Source: Cordilura impudica (taxonomy: Eukaryota; Arthropoda; Insecta; Diptera; Scathophagidae). From it: 64,000 nt of DNA. Positions within the stretch are counted from its first letter, which is position 1; each line of letters begins with the position of its first letter. The notes under the pieces were generated by a model. It worked only from the letters and a program-made list of their open reading frames with translations. It was not told the origin of the DNA and did no database searches. Location of the stretch: positions 236,198,152 to 236,262,151 of the forward strand of contig OY821518.1 in NCBI GenBank assembly GCA_963682025.1, given 5' to 3'. Below, piece after piece: positions 20,999 through 32,539 of the stretch. A program made the position numbers and the translations under genes.

Positions 20999-22695
20999 AT
21001 TTTGAGAGAAATATTCTATGAATAAATCCATCATTTCAAAAATTTTCCCGAAATATCGTGAAAGAAGTACGATGACGACTCAAAACTTAGGCGGCAGGTC
21101 CCGTAAAACGTTTCGAAGTGTCTTCCGACGAACAATTGAGTGAGAAGATCATTGTGAAGAAAACGGTGTATCAGAGAAAAGTCGTCTGGCTCGTATAATT
21201 TTACTAAAGAACACCTGAACTGGTCAAGACAGAATGGGAATTCTGTTCTCTTTTCAGATGCGAACAATTTTATTTTAGAGGCCATGATGGAAAAACGTTT
21301 GAACGACTACCTAAGGGAGTATTATGGTATGGGGCTGCTTTTCTGGCCAAGGAATGGGTCCAATTCATGTAGTAAAAGATACTCTAACTAGAATTAGATA
21401 CAGGCAAATTCTAAATGATGTAATGTATCCACACGCTGAGGAAGATATGGCGCTGGACTGGAAGTTCCAACGTGACAATGATGTAACCGAATGGCTACAA
21501 TCTAATGCAGTTAGTGTTTTGGAATGGCCAGCCCAATTACCAGATCTCTATTCCATAGAAAAAATACGGGAAATTGTAGATAAAAACAAGTAAGAAAATT
21601 ATACTCGGTCTAGACCGACTATACGATACCCTATACCATGCGTTTAGAGACCCTATCTCTCAGGCCCAACTAACTGGATATAGAAAATAAGCATAAACCA
21701 AATTTGAATGGGATTTTTATTAATTTTTTCGGCTGCAGATATGAAAAAGTTCATATCGGCTGCTATATCTATATGGGGACTAGGCCGAAAAATGGACCGA
21801 TCCTGACCATGTTTGGTAAAGTCTCTTGTATTTTCCAAAAATATATACAAACAAAATTTGAGAAGAATCAGTGCAATATTTTTGTTTTTTGATAGATTTA
21901 AGTGAAGATCGGGAAGCAGCTCTATATGGGGCCTAGGACTAAGAGTTGTCCAATAGGGATCATTTTTGGACTACTGATTAATGGATGTAATATATACATA
22001 CAAACCCAATTTGACTAAGATTTGTATGATAATTTGGATCTTATGGCAATATATGTTGATTTCAGAGGGGTCATTTGTATGGGGGCTAGGTCTGAACATG
22101 GACAGATTCTCACCAATTTCAATAGCGTTCATCCCATGGCCGATAAAAGACCAAATACCAAATTTCGTCAAAATATGTTCATAGTTGCGACCTGCAGTTT
22201 GATTACAAGCTTTACATGGACACACAGACGGACGGACGGACATCGTTAAATCGAATCAGATGGTGATTCTGATTCGATCGGTATAATTAAAGATGGGTGC
22301 AGGTCAAATATTTTTGGTTGTTACAAACAGCAGCACAAAGTCATTATACCCAAACCACATAGTGGTATAGGGTATAAAAATACGGAAACAGTGAAACAGT
22401 GATAAAAAATAATCGATACCCAACAAAATATTGAAAGTGAAAATGGGGGGAATGTTTTCAATTGATGGCTATGCGAGGTTTCCCATATTTTGTCAACAGC
22501 CTAAAAATAAATACTTTTAAGCTTTGTTATTATTTTTCTGAAGTAAAACTATTTTATGTTAATAGTTTTTCTTTCTTAAATAAGTAACACATAAAAATTT
22601 TTAAATTAATAAAAGATCCAATTTTTTGGTATTGATCGTTTAAAGTCATCAAAAATATATTTTGTTAAAAGTTTCCATTGTATTAATACTCACTG
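20999..22695 (+). mobile_element. Tc1-A copy 2, 5'-truncated, interrupted by an INE-1-like repeat
   Basis: Begins within the HTH (EKYSMNKSIISKI), then GQNGNSVLFSDANNFILEAM with the first catalytic Asp, GVLWYGAAFLAKEWVQ, VKDTLTRIRYRQILNDVMYP, VPT..DVTEWLQSNAVSVLE (the usual NDPKHTS block is shortened, so the second Asp is lost) and WPAQLPDLYSIEKIREIVDK. The INE-1-like element occupies 21586-22378; the sequence closes across it as GTAGATAAAAA/TACGGAAACA, matching copy 1. The right terminal repeat at 22640-22695 ends ..CATTGTATTAATACTCACTG followed by TA. The left repeat is missing. Confidence 0.85.
21586..22378 (-). repeat. INE-1-like repeat, family B, copy 1 (full length, about 790 bp)
   Basis: On the minus strand it runs from TACCCTATACCACTATGTGG through GTCCGTCCGTCTGTGTG to TAGTCGG..CGACTATAC..TTCTTACTTG. 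Overall architecture (subterminal CTATACC/GGTATAGGGTATC repeats, a 3' TAGTCGG/CCGACTA hairpin and a terminal CTTGTTTT) parallels Drosophila INE-1/DINE-1, non-autonomous Helentron relatives; the relationship is inferred from structure. It is inserted in an A-run of the Tc1-A transposase without visible duplication. No protein is encoded. Confidence 0.8.
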
Positions 22696-22696
22696 T

Positions 22697-23053
22697 ATGT
22701 AGAACATTATTCGTCATGATCTTTAGTGATCTTCCATCAAGATAATGTTCGGCTGAACACTTGTTTAGTTTAGATGGCAAAGAATACACGAGTTGAGTTT
22801 CAATTTGTTGCCGCTTCCTCCTTATTCTCCAGATTTAATTCCAGTCGTTTTTCTGTTTCCACATTTAAAGAAACATCTCGACGTAAAAGGTATCGAGTCG
22901 AAAGCAAGGATTACCTATACAACAGAAGCCTATTTTGAAGATGTTACGAAACCTTACTTTCCATTGGAATCGCTGGCTATTGAAAACTTAAAAGAATTAA
23001 CCCAAAAAAAGTTATTTTTCTTTGTTTTTGTAAATAATTATTGGCCCCCCTCG
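22697..23053 (+). pseudogene. Mariner transposase C-terminal fragment
   Basis: Contains VIFHQDNVRLNTC (second catalytic Asp in HQDN), then LLPLPPYSPDLIPVVFLFPH where the third Asp is lost (family form LAPSDYFLF), then LKKHLDVKG and TEAYFEDVTKPYF. It ends in CCCCCCTCG followed by TA, whose reverse complement CGAGGGGGGCCA resembles the left end of the mariner at 19250. It is thus a second copy of a related mariner, lacking its N-terminal two thirds. Tc1-A copy 2 ends at its left edge. Confidence 0.75.
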
Positions 23054-23059
23054 TACGAC

Positions 23060-26000
23060 TAAACAGAGTCGCAACTTAATTTCAGAACATTGCACTACAT
23101 GACTGTCAAACCTCTAACGGCACATGCGAATTTAATCATGTTAGATGCGAGGGCTGATATGACTATATTCGCTCACTAATAGCCCAACATCATATGTGAC
23201 CAAGTCTATGAAAAGGAGGCTTCGGCGTGGAAAAATCATTAACACTTTTTTTTTTCCGATTCGTATAGAGTATGAGCTGTTTCCTCGATAACTTTATTTC
23301 GCTCGTAAGCCTCTTTACCATAGACCAGGCCACAGATCGTGAATTTTGTAATTTGTATGAGTTAAATTTTTATTCTTCAACTTATATCTCATTGAGTCCT
23401 TTTGCTCCCGTTAACAAAACATTTAACGCTAATTTGGACGGGCAAACAAAATTATTAACTACAATTATGTATGTTCTTAACGTCCAAAATAAAATTCGGT
23501 AATAAACGATTGCATAACTGAGATTTGTTTTGTCTTTGTAGACAAAACTAAGAACATTGGCATATGTTAATAATATTTTGTTTGACATGTGGAAAATATG
23601 TCGAAAAAACCTATTTATTGTCAATGAGAACTCATAAGAAACAAATACATGGCCACACTGATGGTAATTAAAAAAATTGATGAGAATAAGGAATATTTGG
23701 TGGACTTTCAAAAGCTGCCGTAGTAGCCCTATCGATAAACTTGTGTTCAGTTCCAATGTATTGATCATGGGCCTCTCAAACATATATTTTTTTTTTATTA
23801 ATATGTATATGAAAAATGAGCTTACTTTTGAAAGATGCTGGGGCACAAAATTTATTAGGACACTTAATACATTAGCCACTTGAGAACTACATATACATAT
23901 TCTCCACAATCTTCCATTCTCCTCTTCTCTCTCTCTTCTACATATATTCTCTTTAGAATATTGTAAATAATTTGTTTATTAAAGACAAAAAGAGTGTCTG
24001 TTATTTCTCGCTCGCTCTCCAGCTCTTTTTGTTTCCCTCATCATGTTGTTGCTGTTGTTGGTGGAGTTCTTTATGTGTATTTTATGTTCTGTGCCATTAG
24101 CTTGGGTTCTTGTTTTTTTTTCGGGCTGTTTGGCTGACTGGCTGGTTTTATGTCTATACAACTAAATTTACCATTTTATATATCATTCTGTTGCCGTTCT
24201 TCGTGGTCGTCGCGCGTATGTTTATACGCCGTTATCCGTTGAATTTAATTTTTGTTGTTTAATCGGCGTCACCCCTTACTAAAACTTTAAAACATAAAAA
24301 AGAAACAGAAAAACAACAAATTTAAATAACGCAAACAAATTTAATAAAACAAATAAAATTAAAAAGATTTTTAATAAGCAAAATAAAAATAAATTGGAGA
24401 AATTTGAAAAAGGTGAATAAAATATTACAAACATTTTACAAAAATGAAAATGCTTACAAAAATTTATCATAGAAAAATATATATAATTAATAGAAGAAAA
24501 ACTAAAAAAATTTAATTAAAACAGCAAAAATATATTCTTTAAAAAGGGCTGTTTAAAACATAAAAGAATTTTAGTGATTAATTAAAAAAAAAAAAAAAAA
24601 AAAGAATACCAAATATAATTTGTTTTGTTTAAAGCAATACACTGGTGTTAATGATTTTTAAACACTTCCAGTGCGATACCAACAAACAAAATCTCTAACA
24701 AAGTCAATTATTTATTAAATGGGAAAAGAGTGAATTTTTTTTTTTTATTAAACAAAAACTAGGAAGTTTAAATATGAAAATAAGGAAATACTAAATACTG
24801 AAACTAAGAAAAAATTGTTTTTCTCATAAATTGATTAAAAAAAAATTAATATTGTAACAATTTGGATTTTTTAAATAAAAAATAATAGAAAATATAATAA
24901 TTAGAAAATATAATTTCTTATGACTTAATAGTTGAACAAAAGTTGTAAAACAACATTTAATACAAAAAAAGAATAAATTATAAAAAGAATTTTGAAAAAC
25001 TAAAAAAGCATACAAAACTTAAAGCACAAAATATAAGTATGGCAACTCAGTTTGTTAACCAAGCTAAATTCTGTGTATATATGTGTGTGTGTGTATGCGC
25101 GCGCGAGAGTGTGTACAACAAATGTATGAATTGTGTTTTAATTCTTGTTACTCTTTTAGCTCTTGGTGTCTTTTAAATTCTATAAAAGTTTTTTTTGTCT
25201 CTGGGTCTCTTTTTATCTCTTGCCTCTGTCTCAGTCTCTCACTTATGATATGTTTGTATATGTGAGCATGAATTAGTAGTTAGTTCTCTTAGTTCTTTTT
25301 TATGTTTATTATAATTCTGAATTTGTTTTTTCATATAATATTTCGCGCAAAAAAGAACTGAAACGTGAAAAAAAAAACATGAACAAAAAATTGAAATAAC
25401 TGAAATATGAAGAAAAGTATAAAATAAAAAAAAAATCTACACAATTTTTATATGATGAACTCTGTGTGAACCTTTATGTGTGTGATTTAACTGATGTATT
25501 GTGAACTCTACTTAAAATCAAAAGAACAGACTCTAAAATCAAAGTGTTTCGTTTAGTGGAATTCTGACGTTAAAAAAAATATGCTGAATGTGTAATTTTT
25601 TTTTTCCTTCGTAAGAATTTTAATTTCCTAAGTGTTATGTTCTTTTGTTAAAAAAATTATAAAATCCAACTCTTTCGACTTCTTGCATTATTTTAAGGAA
25701 AAAATAGTTTAGTTTTTGTAAAACGATCTTTTATTTTAGAATTTGGTTATATATCTTCCCAATGTTTAATACAGATATTTCACTTAAACACAGATACTGT
25801 AACTGAAGCATTTGTTTTATCCCATTTTTAGTTTTTAACCAAATTTTATTTATTCGAAATCTTTCTTCTTAAAAATGGTTCTTCAAAAAAAAAAAAAAAA
25901 GAAATTACACACATCCATAAATATGTACTTAGTAGAGTGTTTGGTACAAAGAATTCTGTTTACAATATTTGAAATACAAAGTTTCTTATGTAGAAAAATT

Positions 26001-26445
26001 ACATATTTTCTTGATATTTTAACTGAAATAAATTTAAAATTTATTTCTTTGACAACTCACTAATGTTCTTTATATTTATATTTAAGGAAAAAAAAATAGT
26101 GATTCTGATATTTATATTAAAAAAGCAAGGTGTCAATTATGTTAGTTCCATAATTTGTAGGGACCACTTAAGGGATTATTTAGAGCATTTAGCTATTTGA
26201 ATGGAATATATGTTAATATAATTAAATAATTTTTTTCCCTGCTGATTTTATATTCTAAATCACATTTAACATCTTTTTTGTTGCCATTTTCTGTTGTAAG
26301 AATATCCAAGTAAGATGCATAAAAAATTAGTACTGCCTTATGTTTTGAACTACATTTTTTTCCCCCGACAACACATTTTTTTTTTTGTCAAGTTTGCCAT
26401 GCAAACATCCAGCTGTAATTTAATTAGTTCTTCAATGAAATTCGG
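23060..26445. other. Unassigned AT-rich DNA, 3.4 kb, no gene or element recognised
   Basis: Very AT-rich with poly-A/poly-T tracts, a GT/GC microsatellite near 25083-25112 and CT-rich stretches near 23915-23950 and 24005-24035. Unlike most of the window, it contains no copies of families B, D or E until 26446. It may be host intergenic, intronic or UTR sequence. The open frames are low-complexity and I do not call them genes. Confidence 0.5.
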
Positions 26446-26669
26446 ATGTCTAATCGTCTAATTCGTTATCAAAATTTTTCAATCGAAAAATTTTTTTTTC
26501 ATCTTCCAAAATAAAATACTTAGAATAATTTTACTCTGCCACAGTTAACGAATTATGACCCCTAGTTAAGAATAAACGTGAAACGAGGTTTGCCCGTCTT
26601 CTTTTAATAATAAACCAAAAAACGGAACTTTTATTGATTTTCTTCGATATCGAATGCGACGGATTAGCC
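26446..26669 (-). repeat. MITE family E, copy 4
   Basis: Reverse orientation: GTCTAATCGTCTAATTCGTT at the left and ATATCGAATGCGACGGATTA at the right, with the interior TTCTTTTAATAATAAACC. Termini are more diverged than in copies 3 and 5, and flanking CTG is seen only on the right side (26671-26673). Confidence 0.8.
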
Positions 26670-27108
26670 ACTGTTATTTTGCAAATACTAAATCTACAAT
26701 GTTTTATTTATAGGATTTGCTTATCTAATTTGTCAAATTTTCAAGACTGATGTTGAAAAATTCTAGTTATACTTAATACTTAAGTCTGACTCACAAATCA
26801 GGGATTTTAAATTAAAAAAAAAAAAAAAAAAACAAAAAAAAAACCTAATATAAGTGTAACACGTTTTTTTTTACTTATGATTAAAAATGTATTTTTATAA
26901 ATTTTTTTTTGCCGAAAAAAGTTATTGGTCTTTGTTATGTTGACAAACATGTTTGTTTATCGTTTATACATACAGCTGTGGTCATAAACAAGCTGGTCAC
27001 TGTGATTAAAATTTGATTCTTTAAATTTGGTCGTCCACTTCAAACAAAAAAAAATAAATAAATAAATAAAAAAAAATATTTTATTTTTCTTCTGCCACAC
27101 AAAATATA
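26670..27108. other. Short AT-rich unassigned stretch
   Basis: Includes an A-tract at about 26814-26850. No element recognised. Confidence 0.4.
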
Positions 27109-27171
27109 TGGTGAGTGACAATACAATGGAAACTTTTAACAAAATATATTTTTGCCGACCTGAAAGGATCA

Positions 27172-27629
27172 TCTTATATATTAAAAGAATTTATGAATAA
27201 ACTTTGTATTCAAGATTTTTTTCAATATTTTTCTTCTCTCAAACCTCTATAACTAGAGTTTTAATTAACGCAGGCTGTTGACATAGGTCTAAGAACACTC
27301 AGTGGATCAAGCTCCTTCTTTTGAGCTATTAACTGCTTAAATTCGTTGGGTTTGAGGAAAGTTATGCGTGGAGAATCAACTTTACTTTTACTGTACGTTA
27401 ACTTATCTTGACATATTTTGGCATTACTGTACGTTAACTTCTCTTGGCAAATTCGTTGGGTTTGAGGAAAGTTATGCGCGGACAATCAACTTTACTTTTA
27501 CTGTACGTTAACTTCTCTTGGCATATTTTGGCATTACTGTACGTTAACTTCTCTTGGCAAATTTTGGTATTATATTATAAAAATTAATATAATATAATAT
27601 AATGCTGCGGAGCAGCAGGGGTCCTCTAG
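27172..27629 (+). mobile_element. Non-autonomous Helitron, family H2 (458 bp)
   Basis: Starts after A with TCTTATATATTAAAAGAATT and ends with the hairpin GCTGCGGAGCAGC, then AGGGGTCCT and CTAG before T. Removing it joins GGATCA to TAAAATTAAAAACTT, which is how the related Tc1-A copy 4 reads (GGAACATAAAATTAAAAACT), so the insertion is exact and without duplication. Its termini differ from family D. Confidence 0.9.
27355..27575 (+). repeat. Tandem repeats inside Helitron H2
   Basis: TACTGTACGTTAACTTCTCT followed by TGGCATATTTTGGCAT recurs four times with a period of about 37 bp. A larger block of about 115 bp (TTCGTTGGGTTTGAGGAAAG onward) is duplicated at 27344 and 27458. Minisatellites close to the 3' end are common in Helitron relatives. 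Confidence 0.8.
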
Positions 27630-27708
27630 TAAAATTAAAAACTTTTTTCTTAATATGAAAATATGTCTTATTTATTAAAAAAAAAAAAAAAAAAAATATT
27701 AACACAAA

Positions 27709-28140
27709 CTAGCAAAGCCCTGCCAGCCCTCGAATTTCTAGTGGAAATTCTATGAAAATTTATTTTTCATTCAATTACAAATATCTGTAGAACACACAGA
27801 AGATATATAACTGGGTTTGTTCATAAATAATTTTATAAAGGCCTAAATGTGTACTAATCAATTTTAGCCACTTCACAATTCAACACAAATTTAATAAACA
27901 CACACACAGCATTGTACAGTTTTTTTATTAGTAACTTAAATATGTGTTTTATGTATGTGTTAGTAGTAACTTTAAATGCATTTTACTCCAAAAAAAAGTT
28001 CCAGGCGGTGCAAATCTGAAAATATGGTGGACAGTTAAAAGGAAATACCTTTCTAATGGGGCATGTTTGGTCAAAATCGGTTGGTAACTAAAATTTTTAT
28101 ATCGGTCAGCAGAAATTACTTTGCCTATTAATATTATAGA
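27709..28140 (-). mobile_element. Helitron family D copy (432 bp) in Tc1-A copy 3
   Basis: Minus strand: TCTATAATATTAATAGGCAA at the 5' end, and a 3' end with CTAGAAATTCGAG (imperfect hairpin), GGGCTGGCAGGGCTTTG and CTAG. Removal joins ATTAACACAAA to TTAGTCTAACTTCAG, matching the ATTAACATAAAATAGTTTTA order of Tc1-A copy 2. Confidence 0.9.
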
Positions 28141-29029
28141 TTAGTCTAACTTCAGAAAATAATAAAAAAAATTAAAAGTATTCATTTTTATGCTGCCGAC
28201 AAAACATTAGTAAACTTTCCCTCTATCTTTGGTTCCAATATTTTGACGCTTATCCATTATTTTTTAGTGCGACTTCACAACGCCGAGGCTTAGAGTCAAC
28301 ACAATTGTTGATCATATCCATTTAATTTTTTGCCAATCTGAATTAACTGCCTCTACGAGATCTGTCTTGTTTGTTAAATTTCGTGTTCATATTATTCCAA
28401 GAAATTTTCTATGGGATTGTGATTAAGTTGACCATTCCAAAAAAAAAAAAAAAAATAAATAAATAAAAATAAAAAAACTGCATGAGATTGTAGCCATTCA
28501 GACACAGTTTTGGAGTTGTACTTCGGGTCATTATCATGTTGGGCCTTCCATACCAGGGATAAATTTTCCTCCGCGAATGGATACATTTCGTTTTTTAGAA
28601 TTTGCCTGCATCCAATTACTACATGAATTGAAACCATTCCTTGGTCCGAAAAGCAACCACACAACCGCATACCAACCGCCAAACTTAACAGTTTTATTTC
28701 TATAATTTGGGTCTAATAGTTTTCCCTTTGGTCATCGTACAAACGTTCTTCCATCATGGCATCTTAAATTTAACTTGATCTCATCTGAAAAGAGAAATCT
28801 ATTCCAATTCCGTTTTGATCAGTTCATGTGTTCTTTATCACAGTTTTGAACAGTCAGACGATTTTTCTCTGATATCAATAGTTGCTTGACAGGAGGATAA
28901 CAGCCAAGATCAGAATCAATTGCTCGTCGGGAAGTAGTTCGAGCAAATATTAGTAGTCAGTCTGTTTACCTCTTTAGGTAATATTTCTGGATATCTTTTA
29001 AACTCTCTTGCTATTAAATTATCCTGGGG

Positions 29030-29117
29030 GGCAAATAGCCGTAATCGATATCGAGTAAAATCAATCGAAATTCCTTATTTTACTTTATTATTTGGGAAAA
29101 TAAAAAAATAATTTCAA
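29030..29117 (+). repeat. MITE family E, copy 5, internally deleted
   Basis: GTAATCGATATCGAGTAAAA, then AATCGAAATTCCTTATTTTA, and then directly AAAATAAAAAAATAATTTCA. Both ends of family E are present but about 140 bp of the centre is missing. It lies between the two Tc1-A transposase blocks of copy 3. Confidence 0.7.
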
Positions 29118-29149
29118 TTGGTCGTCGGGAAAAAGTTGTAGCACATTTT

Positions 29150-29607
29150 TATACCCTATACCACTATGTGGTTTGGGTTTATCATACAAATCTTAGTCAA
29201 ATTGGGTTTGTATGTATATATTACATCCATTAATCAGTAGTCTAAAAATGATCCCTATTGGATAACTCTTAGTCATAGGCCCCATATAGAGCTGCTTCCC
29301 GATCTTCACTTAAATCTATCAAAAAACAAAAATATTGCACTGATTCTTCTCAAATTTTGTTTGCATATATTTTTGCAAAATACAAGAGACCTTACCAAAC
29401 ATAGTCAGGAACGTTCCATTTTTGGGCCTAGTCCCCATATAGATATAGCATCCGATATGAACTTTTTCATATCTGCAGCCGAAAAAAAAATAATAAAAAT
29501 TACACTCAAATTTGGTTTATGCTTATTTTCTATATCCAGTTAGTTGGGCCTGAGAGATAGGATCTCTAAACGTATGGTATAGGGTATCGTATAGTCGGTC
29601 TAGACCG
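29150..29607 (+). repeat. INE-1-like repeat, family B, copy 2 (internally deleted)
   Basis: Starts TACCCTATACCACTATGTGG and jumps after TTTGGGTTTATC to ATACAAATCTTAGTCAAATT, losing about 330 bp including the GTCCGTCCG tract. The 3' hairpin TAGTCGGTCTAGACCGACTA is perfect. It is followed immediately by copy 3 in the same orientation. Confidence 0.85.
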
Positions 29608-30403
29608 ACTATAATTATACCCTATACCACTATGTGGCTTTGGTAAAATGACTTTGTGCTGCTGTTTGTAACTACCAAAAATATTTGACCTAGACCCATC
29701 TTTAATTATACCGATCGAATCAGAATCACTAACTGATTCGATTTAACGATGTCCGTCCGTCTGTGTGTCCATGTAAACCTTGGAATCAAACTCCAGTTCG
29801 CAAATATGAATATATTTTGATGAAATTTGGTATGTAAGCTTTCATTGGCCATAAGATAAACGCTATTGAAATTGGTTACAATCGGTCCATGTTCAGACCT
29901 AGCCCTCATACAAATGACCCCTAGGAAATCGACATAAATTGCCATAAGATTCAAATCGTCATATAGATCTTACTCAAATTGGGTTTGTATGCGTTTAGTT
30001 ACATCCATTTATGAGTAGTCTAAAAATGATCCCTGGGACAACTCTGAGTCATAGGCCCCTTATAGAGCTGCTTCCCGATCTTCACTTAAATCTATCAAAA
30101 AACAAAAATATTGCACTGATTCTTCTCAAATTTTGTTTGTATATATTTTTGCAAAATACAAGAGACTTTACCAAACATAGTCAGGATCGTTCCATTTTTG
30201 GCCAAGTCCCCATATAGATGTAGCATCCGATATGAACTTTTTCATATCTGCAGCCAAAAAAATTAATAAAAATCCCACTCAAATTTGGTTTATGCTTATT
30301 TTCTATATCTAGTTAGTTGGGCCTAAGAGATAGGGTCTCCAAACGCATGGTATAGGGTATCGTATAGTCGGTCTAGACCGACTATAATTTTCTTACATGT
30401 TTT
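29608..30403 (+). repeat. INE-1-like repeat, family B, copy 3 (full length)
   Basis: Complete copy from TACCCTATACCACTATGTGG through CTGTGTGTCCATGTAAACC to the hairpin and TTTTCTTACATGTTTT. It is arranged head to tail with copy 2, so copy 3 probably inserted at the T-rich end of copy 2. This kind of end-to-end stacking is typical for Helitron-type transposition. Confidence 0.85.
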
Positions 30404-30689
30404 ACTTTCAGATTGTTAATGACTTCTTTAGGTAGCATTTTCTTGCTATTAAATTATCCTGTCTTTAACTCTTTCATGATATTTCGTGATAATTTATAAA
30501 ATTATGTATTTATTCATGGAATATTTCCCACAAATTTTCTTTTGCTTACGACTAGAAGTAAAATCTATTATTCTGGTTTTTAACTCTTCACAAAACGGTT
30601 AAGACTTTTATACATTTTCTTTCATGCCATCTTCCATTTTTATTATTTTAATCAGAAGTTTCCAATGTATTGTCACGCGCTATATATTA

Positions 30690-32539
30690 TTTTGCAATAT
30701 TAGTTGTTTTGCTTCCGTGATCCTTTTGCTTAACACAGACAAATTCTGAACAAAAAGTATAATATTGATGATGACTGGCTTCATTACTCTTTCTGCAAGA
30801 ATCCAATATCCCTCTGTTGTGGGCTTTATTTCGGGTCAGTGGCGTGTGGATTCGCATCTCCTGGTAAGAAATTGACATTATTGTGTTATTTGTTCTCTCG
30901 TTTTACCGTAACGAAATGTTGCAAGGTCAAGCAAAAAAACTTTAAAACCTCATGCTCCTTTAGGAATGGAATTAGTCTCTTTTGCGACCGTTCTTTAATG
31001 TATAGATCGCTAGTTGTCATATTCGACTGTTTTTTTCCCCAAAACTACATATTGCCTGCCTAACTAAAATCTTTTGTCCTGAACTTCATTTATTTTTGTG
31101 TTTTAAATTGTTCACGGGCATATTCCCTCTACACACCTGGAAGGAGTTAAAAAAATATATACATAAAGTTAGTATGGGGTTAGCACTAAATCACCGCTTC
31201 CAAAAAACAAAAGTCTACGCTAAAGAATTTAAAATTTCCCTAGCATTTATTTTTTATTTTCTTTCAATAGGGTTTATTGATAAAAAAAAATGTTGGGCTT
31301 GAAAGAAGCATCGAATTAATTTTATATTTAAAGAATACCATACAATAAAAAAAACGTAATCGTTACGAAAACCGCTCCAGGTTTGTTGAATCCTTTTAAG
31401 CCCAACCATTTTGGTATAATATTAAAAAATCGCCAAAAAATTCTAATAGCTCTTCGCGAGAAATCGCTCAAATTGCCATATCTTGAAAATACCCTTAGAA
31501 CCGGTTCACACTATGAAATTTTTCTTTCTGGAAGTTTGAGTTTATAGGTGAGAGGGGGAGAAGAATGGCATGGGATACATGCTTTCATGTTTTATAATTC
31601 GTAACTGTCAAAGTGAAGTTTTCTTTTATTTTTATTTTCGTTCGTGATTGTGGCAGCAAAAATTTGTGTTAATAAATTGAAATAAATTACAGTTAATTTT
31701 AATTAAATAAAACTTAAAAATAAAAAATTAAAAAGAAAAAACAAAAAAGAAAATCAATCAACAAAAAGAAATTTAAACTAAAAAAAAAATAAAAAGTTTT
31801 TCTTTTGGAAATGCCAAATAAGAAAAATAATGTTAAAGTAAACATGAAAAAATCTTGAATTTCATTACAAAAATTTCAGTGTATCGAAAAATTTCAAATT
31901 TGAACCGGGACTTTGCGTTTTTTTTTAAAGCGGTGATATAGTGCTATCAAAACCTAGCTGTGAGAAGTCGTAAAGCACGCGTGTTTCATCGTCTATAATG
32001 CAGCATCGGTACTTGTTGATGAAATTACGTTTAGATTTTTAGCACTTTCTTTTGCGCGTCTCACCTGCTTTTTAAATATTACCATTAAAGACTCGGAGAA
32101 ATTGATGTTTCTTCAAGCTGGTTTTTACCTCGAAATATTCAGACTTTTCTTAAAAAGTGCCAATATTTTTGTAAAACTCTTAGGGTTAGTATAGCTCTTT
32201 TTACTGCAACTTCCCGAGCTTCCCATAATAGAAAGAAGTTCTCTATAATTTCTAATACCCCATGAGGAAACCGTTTACCATTAAACTTTTGCCTCTTAAG
32301 CGATTGTTTTAAAAGTCTGATGCGGCAAAGAAAATGCTAAATATGGTTCAAAAAAGATTTATTTTAATAATATTAAAAAAAAAAAGTGGAAAATATTTTT
32401 ATTTTTTCTTAAAATATGGGCAGCACGAAAATGAGGCGTCACTTAAAATCGTAGAGTTGAGAATTCAAATCAGATTGCAATCTCCAGTGATTTATTAGGA
32501 ATTTTCTAAGATTTTATCATTAAAATTTAAAAATAAATG
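30690..32539. other. Unassigned DNA, 1.85 kb
   Basis: No terminal repeats or protein family recognised. Contains AT-rich low-complexity sequence near 31680-31790. The start ATGAAGCAAACAATGCCCC at 32537 belongs to the next feature. Confidence 0.45.

Larger units (their letters stand above)
27109..30680 (-). mobile_element. Tc1-A copy 3, with Helitron, MITE and INE-1-like insertions
   Basis: The low-coordinate end carries GGTGAGTGACAATACAATGG and AACTTTTAACAAAATATATT; the high-coordinate end carries the inverse (GAAGTTTCCAATGTATTGTC). Minus-strand transposase pieces: FCEELKTRIIDFT near 30600, HTH near 30520-30550, LLIRDEIKLNLRCHDGRTFV at about 28780 (first Asp), QGMVSIHVVIGCRQILKNEM, VWKAQHDNDPKYNSKTVSEW (second Asp) and NGQLNHNPIENFLE (final Glu). 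Insertions: Helitron 27172-27629, Helitron 27709-28140, MITE E 29030-29117 and two INE-1-like copies 29150-30403. A stretch containing TCTTTAGGTA and TTGCTATTAAATTATCCT occurs twice, at about 28971-29021 and 30429-30461. The region is therefore either two overlapping Tc1-A copies or one with an internal duplication. Confidence 0.8.

Noticed and set aside
24279..25015. Minus-strand frames rich in Phe, Leu and Tyr that could look like membrane proteins
   Set aside because: They come from poly-A-rich plus-strand DNA. Low complexity, no motif and no second copy.
29361..29543. A small conserved protein (MHIFLQNTRDLTKHSQ type) recurring at 30011, 50723 and 60742, also on the other strand at 21653
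   Set aside because: It is the same non-coding stretch of the INE-1-like repeat translated each time. Frames differ in length and carry stops in other copies.
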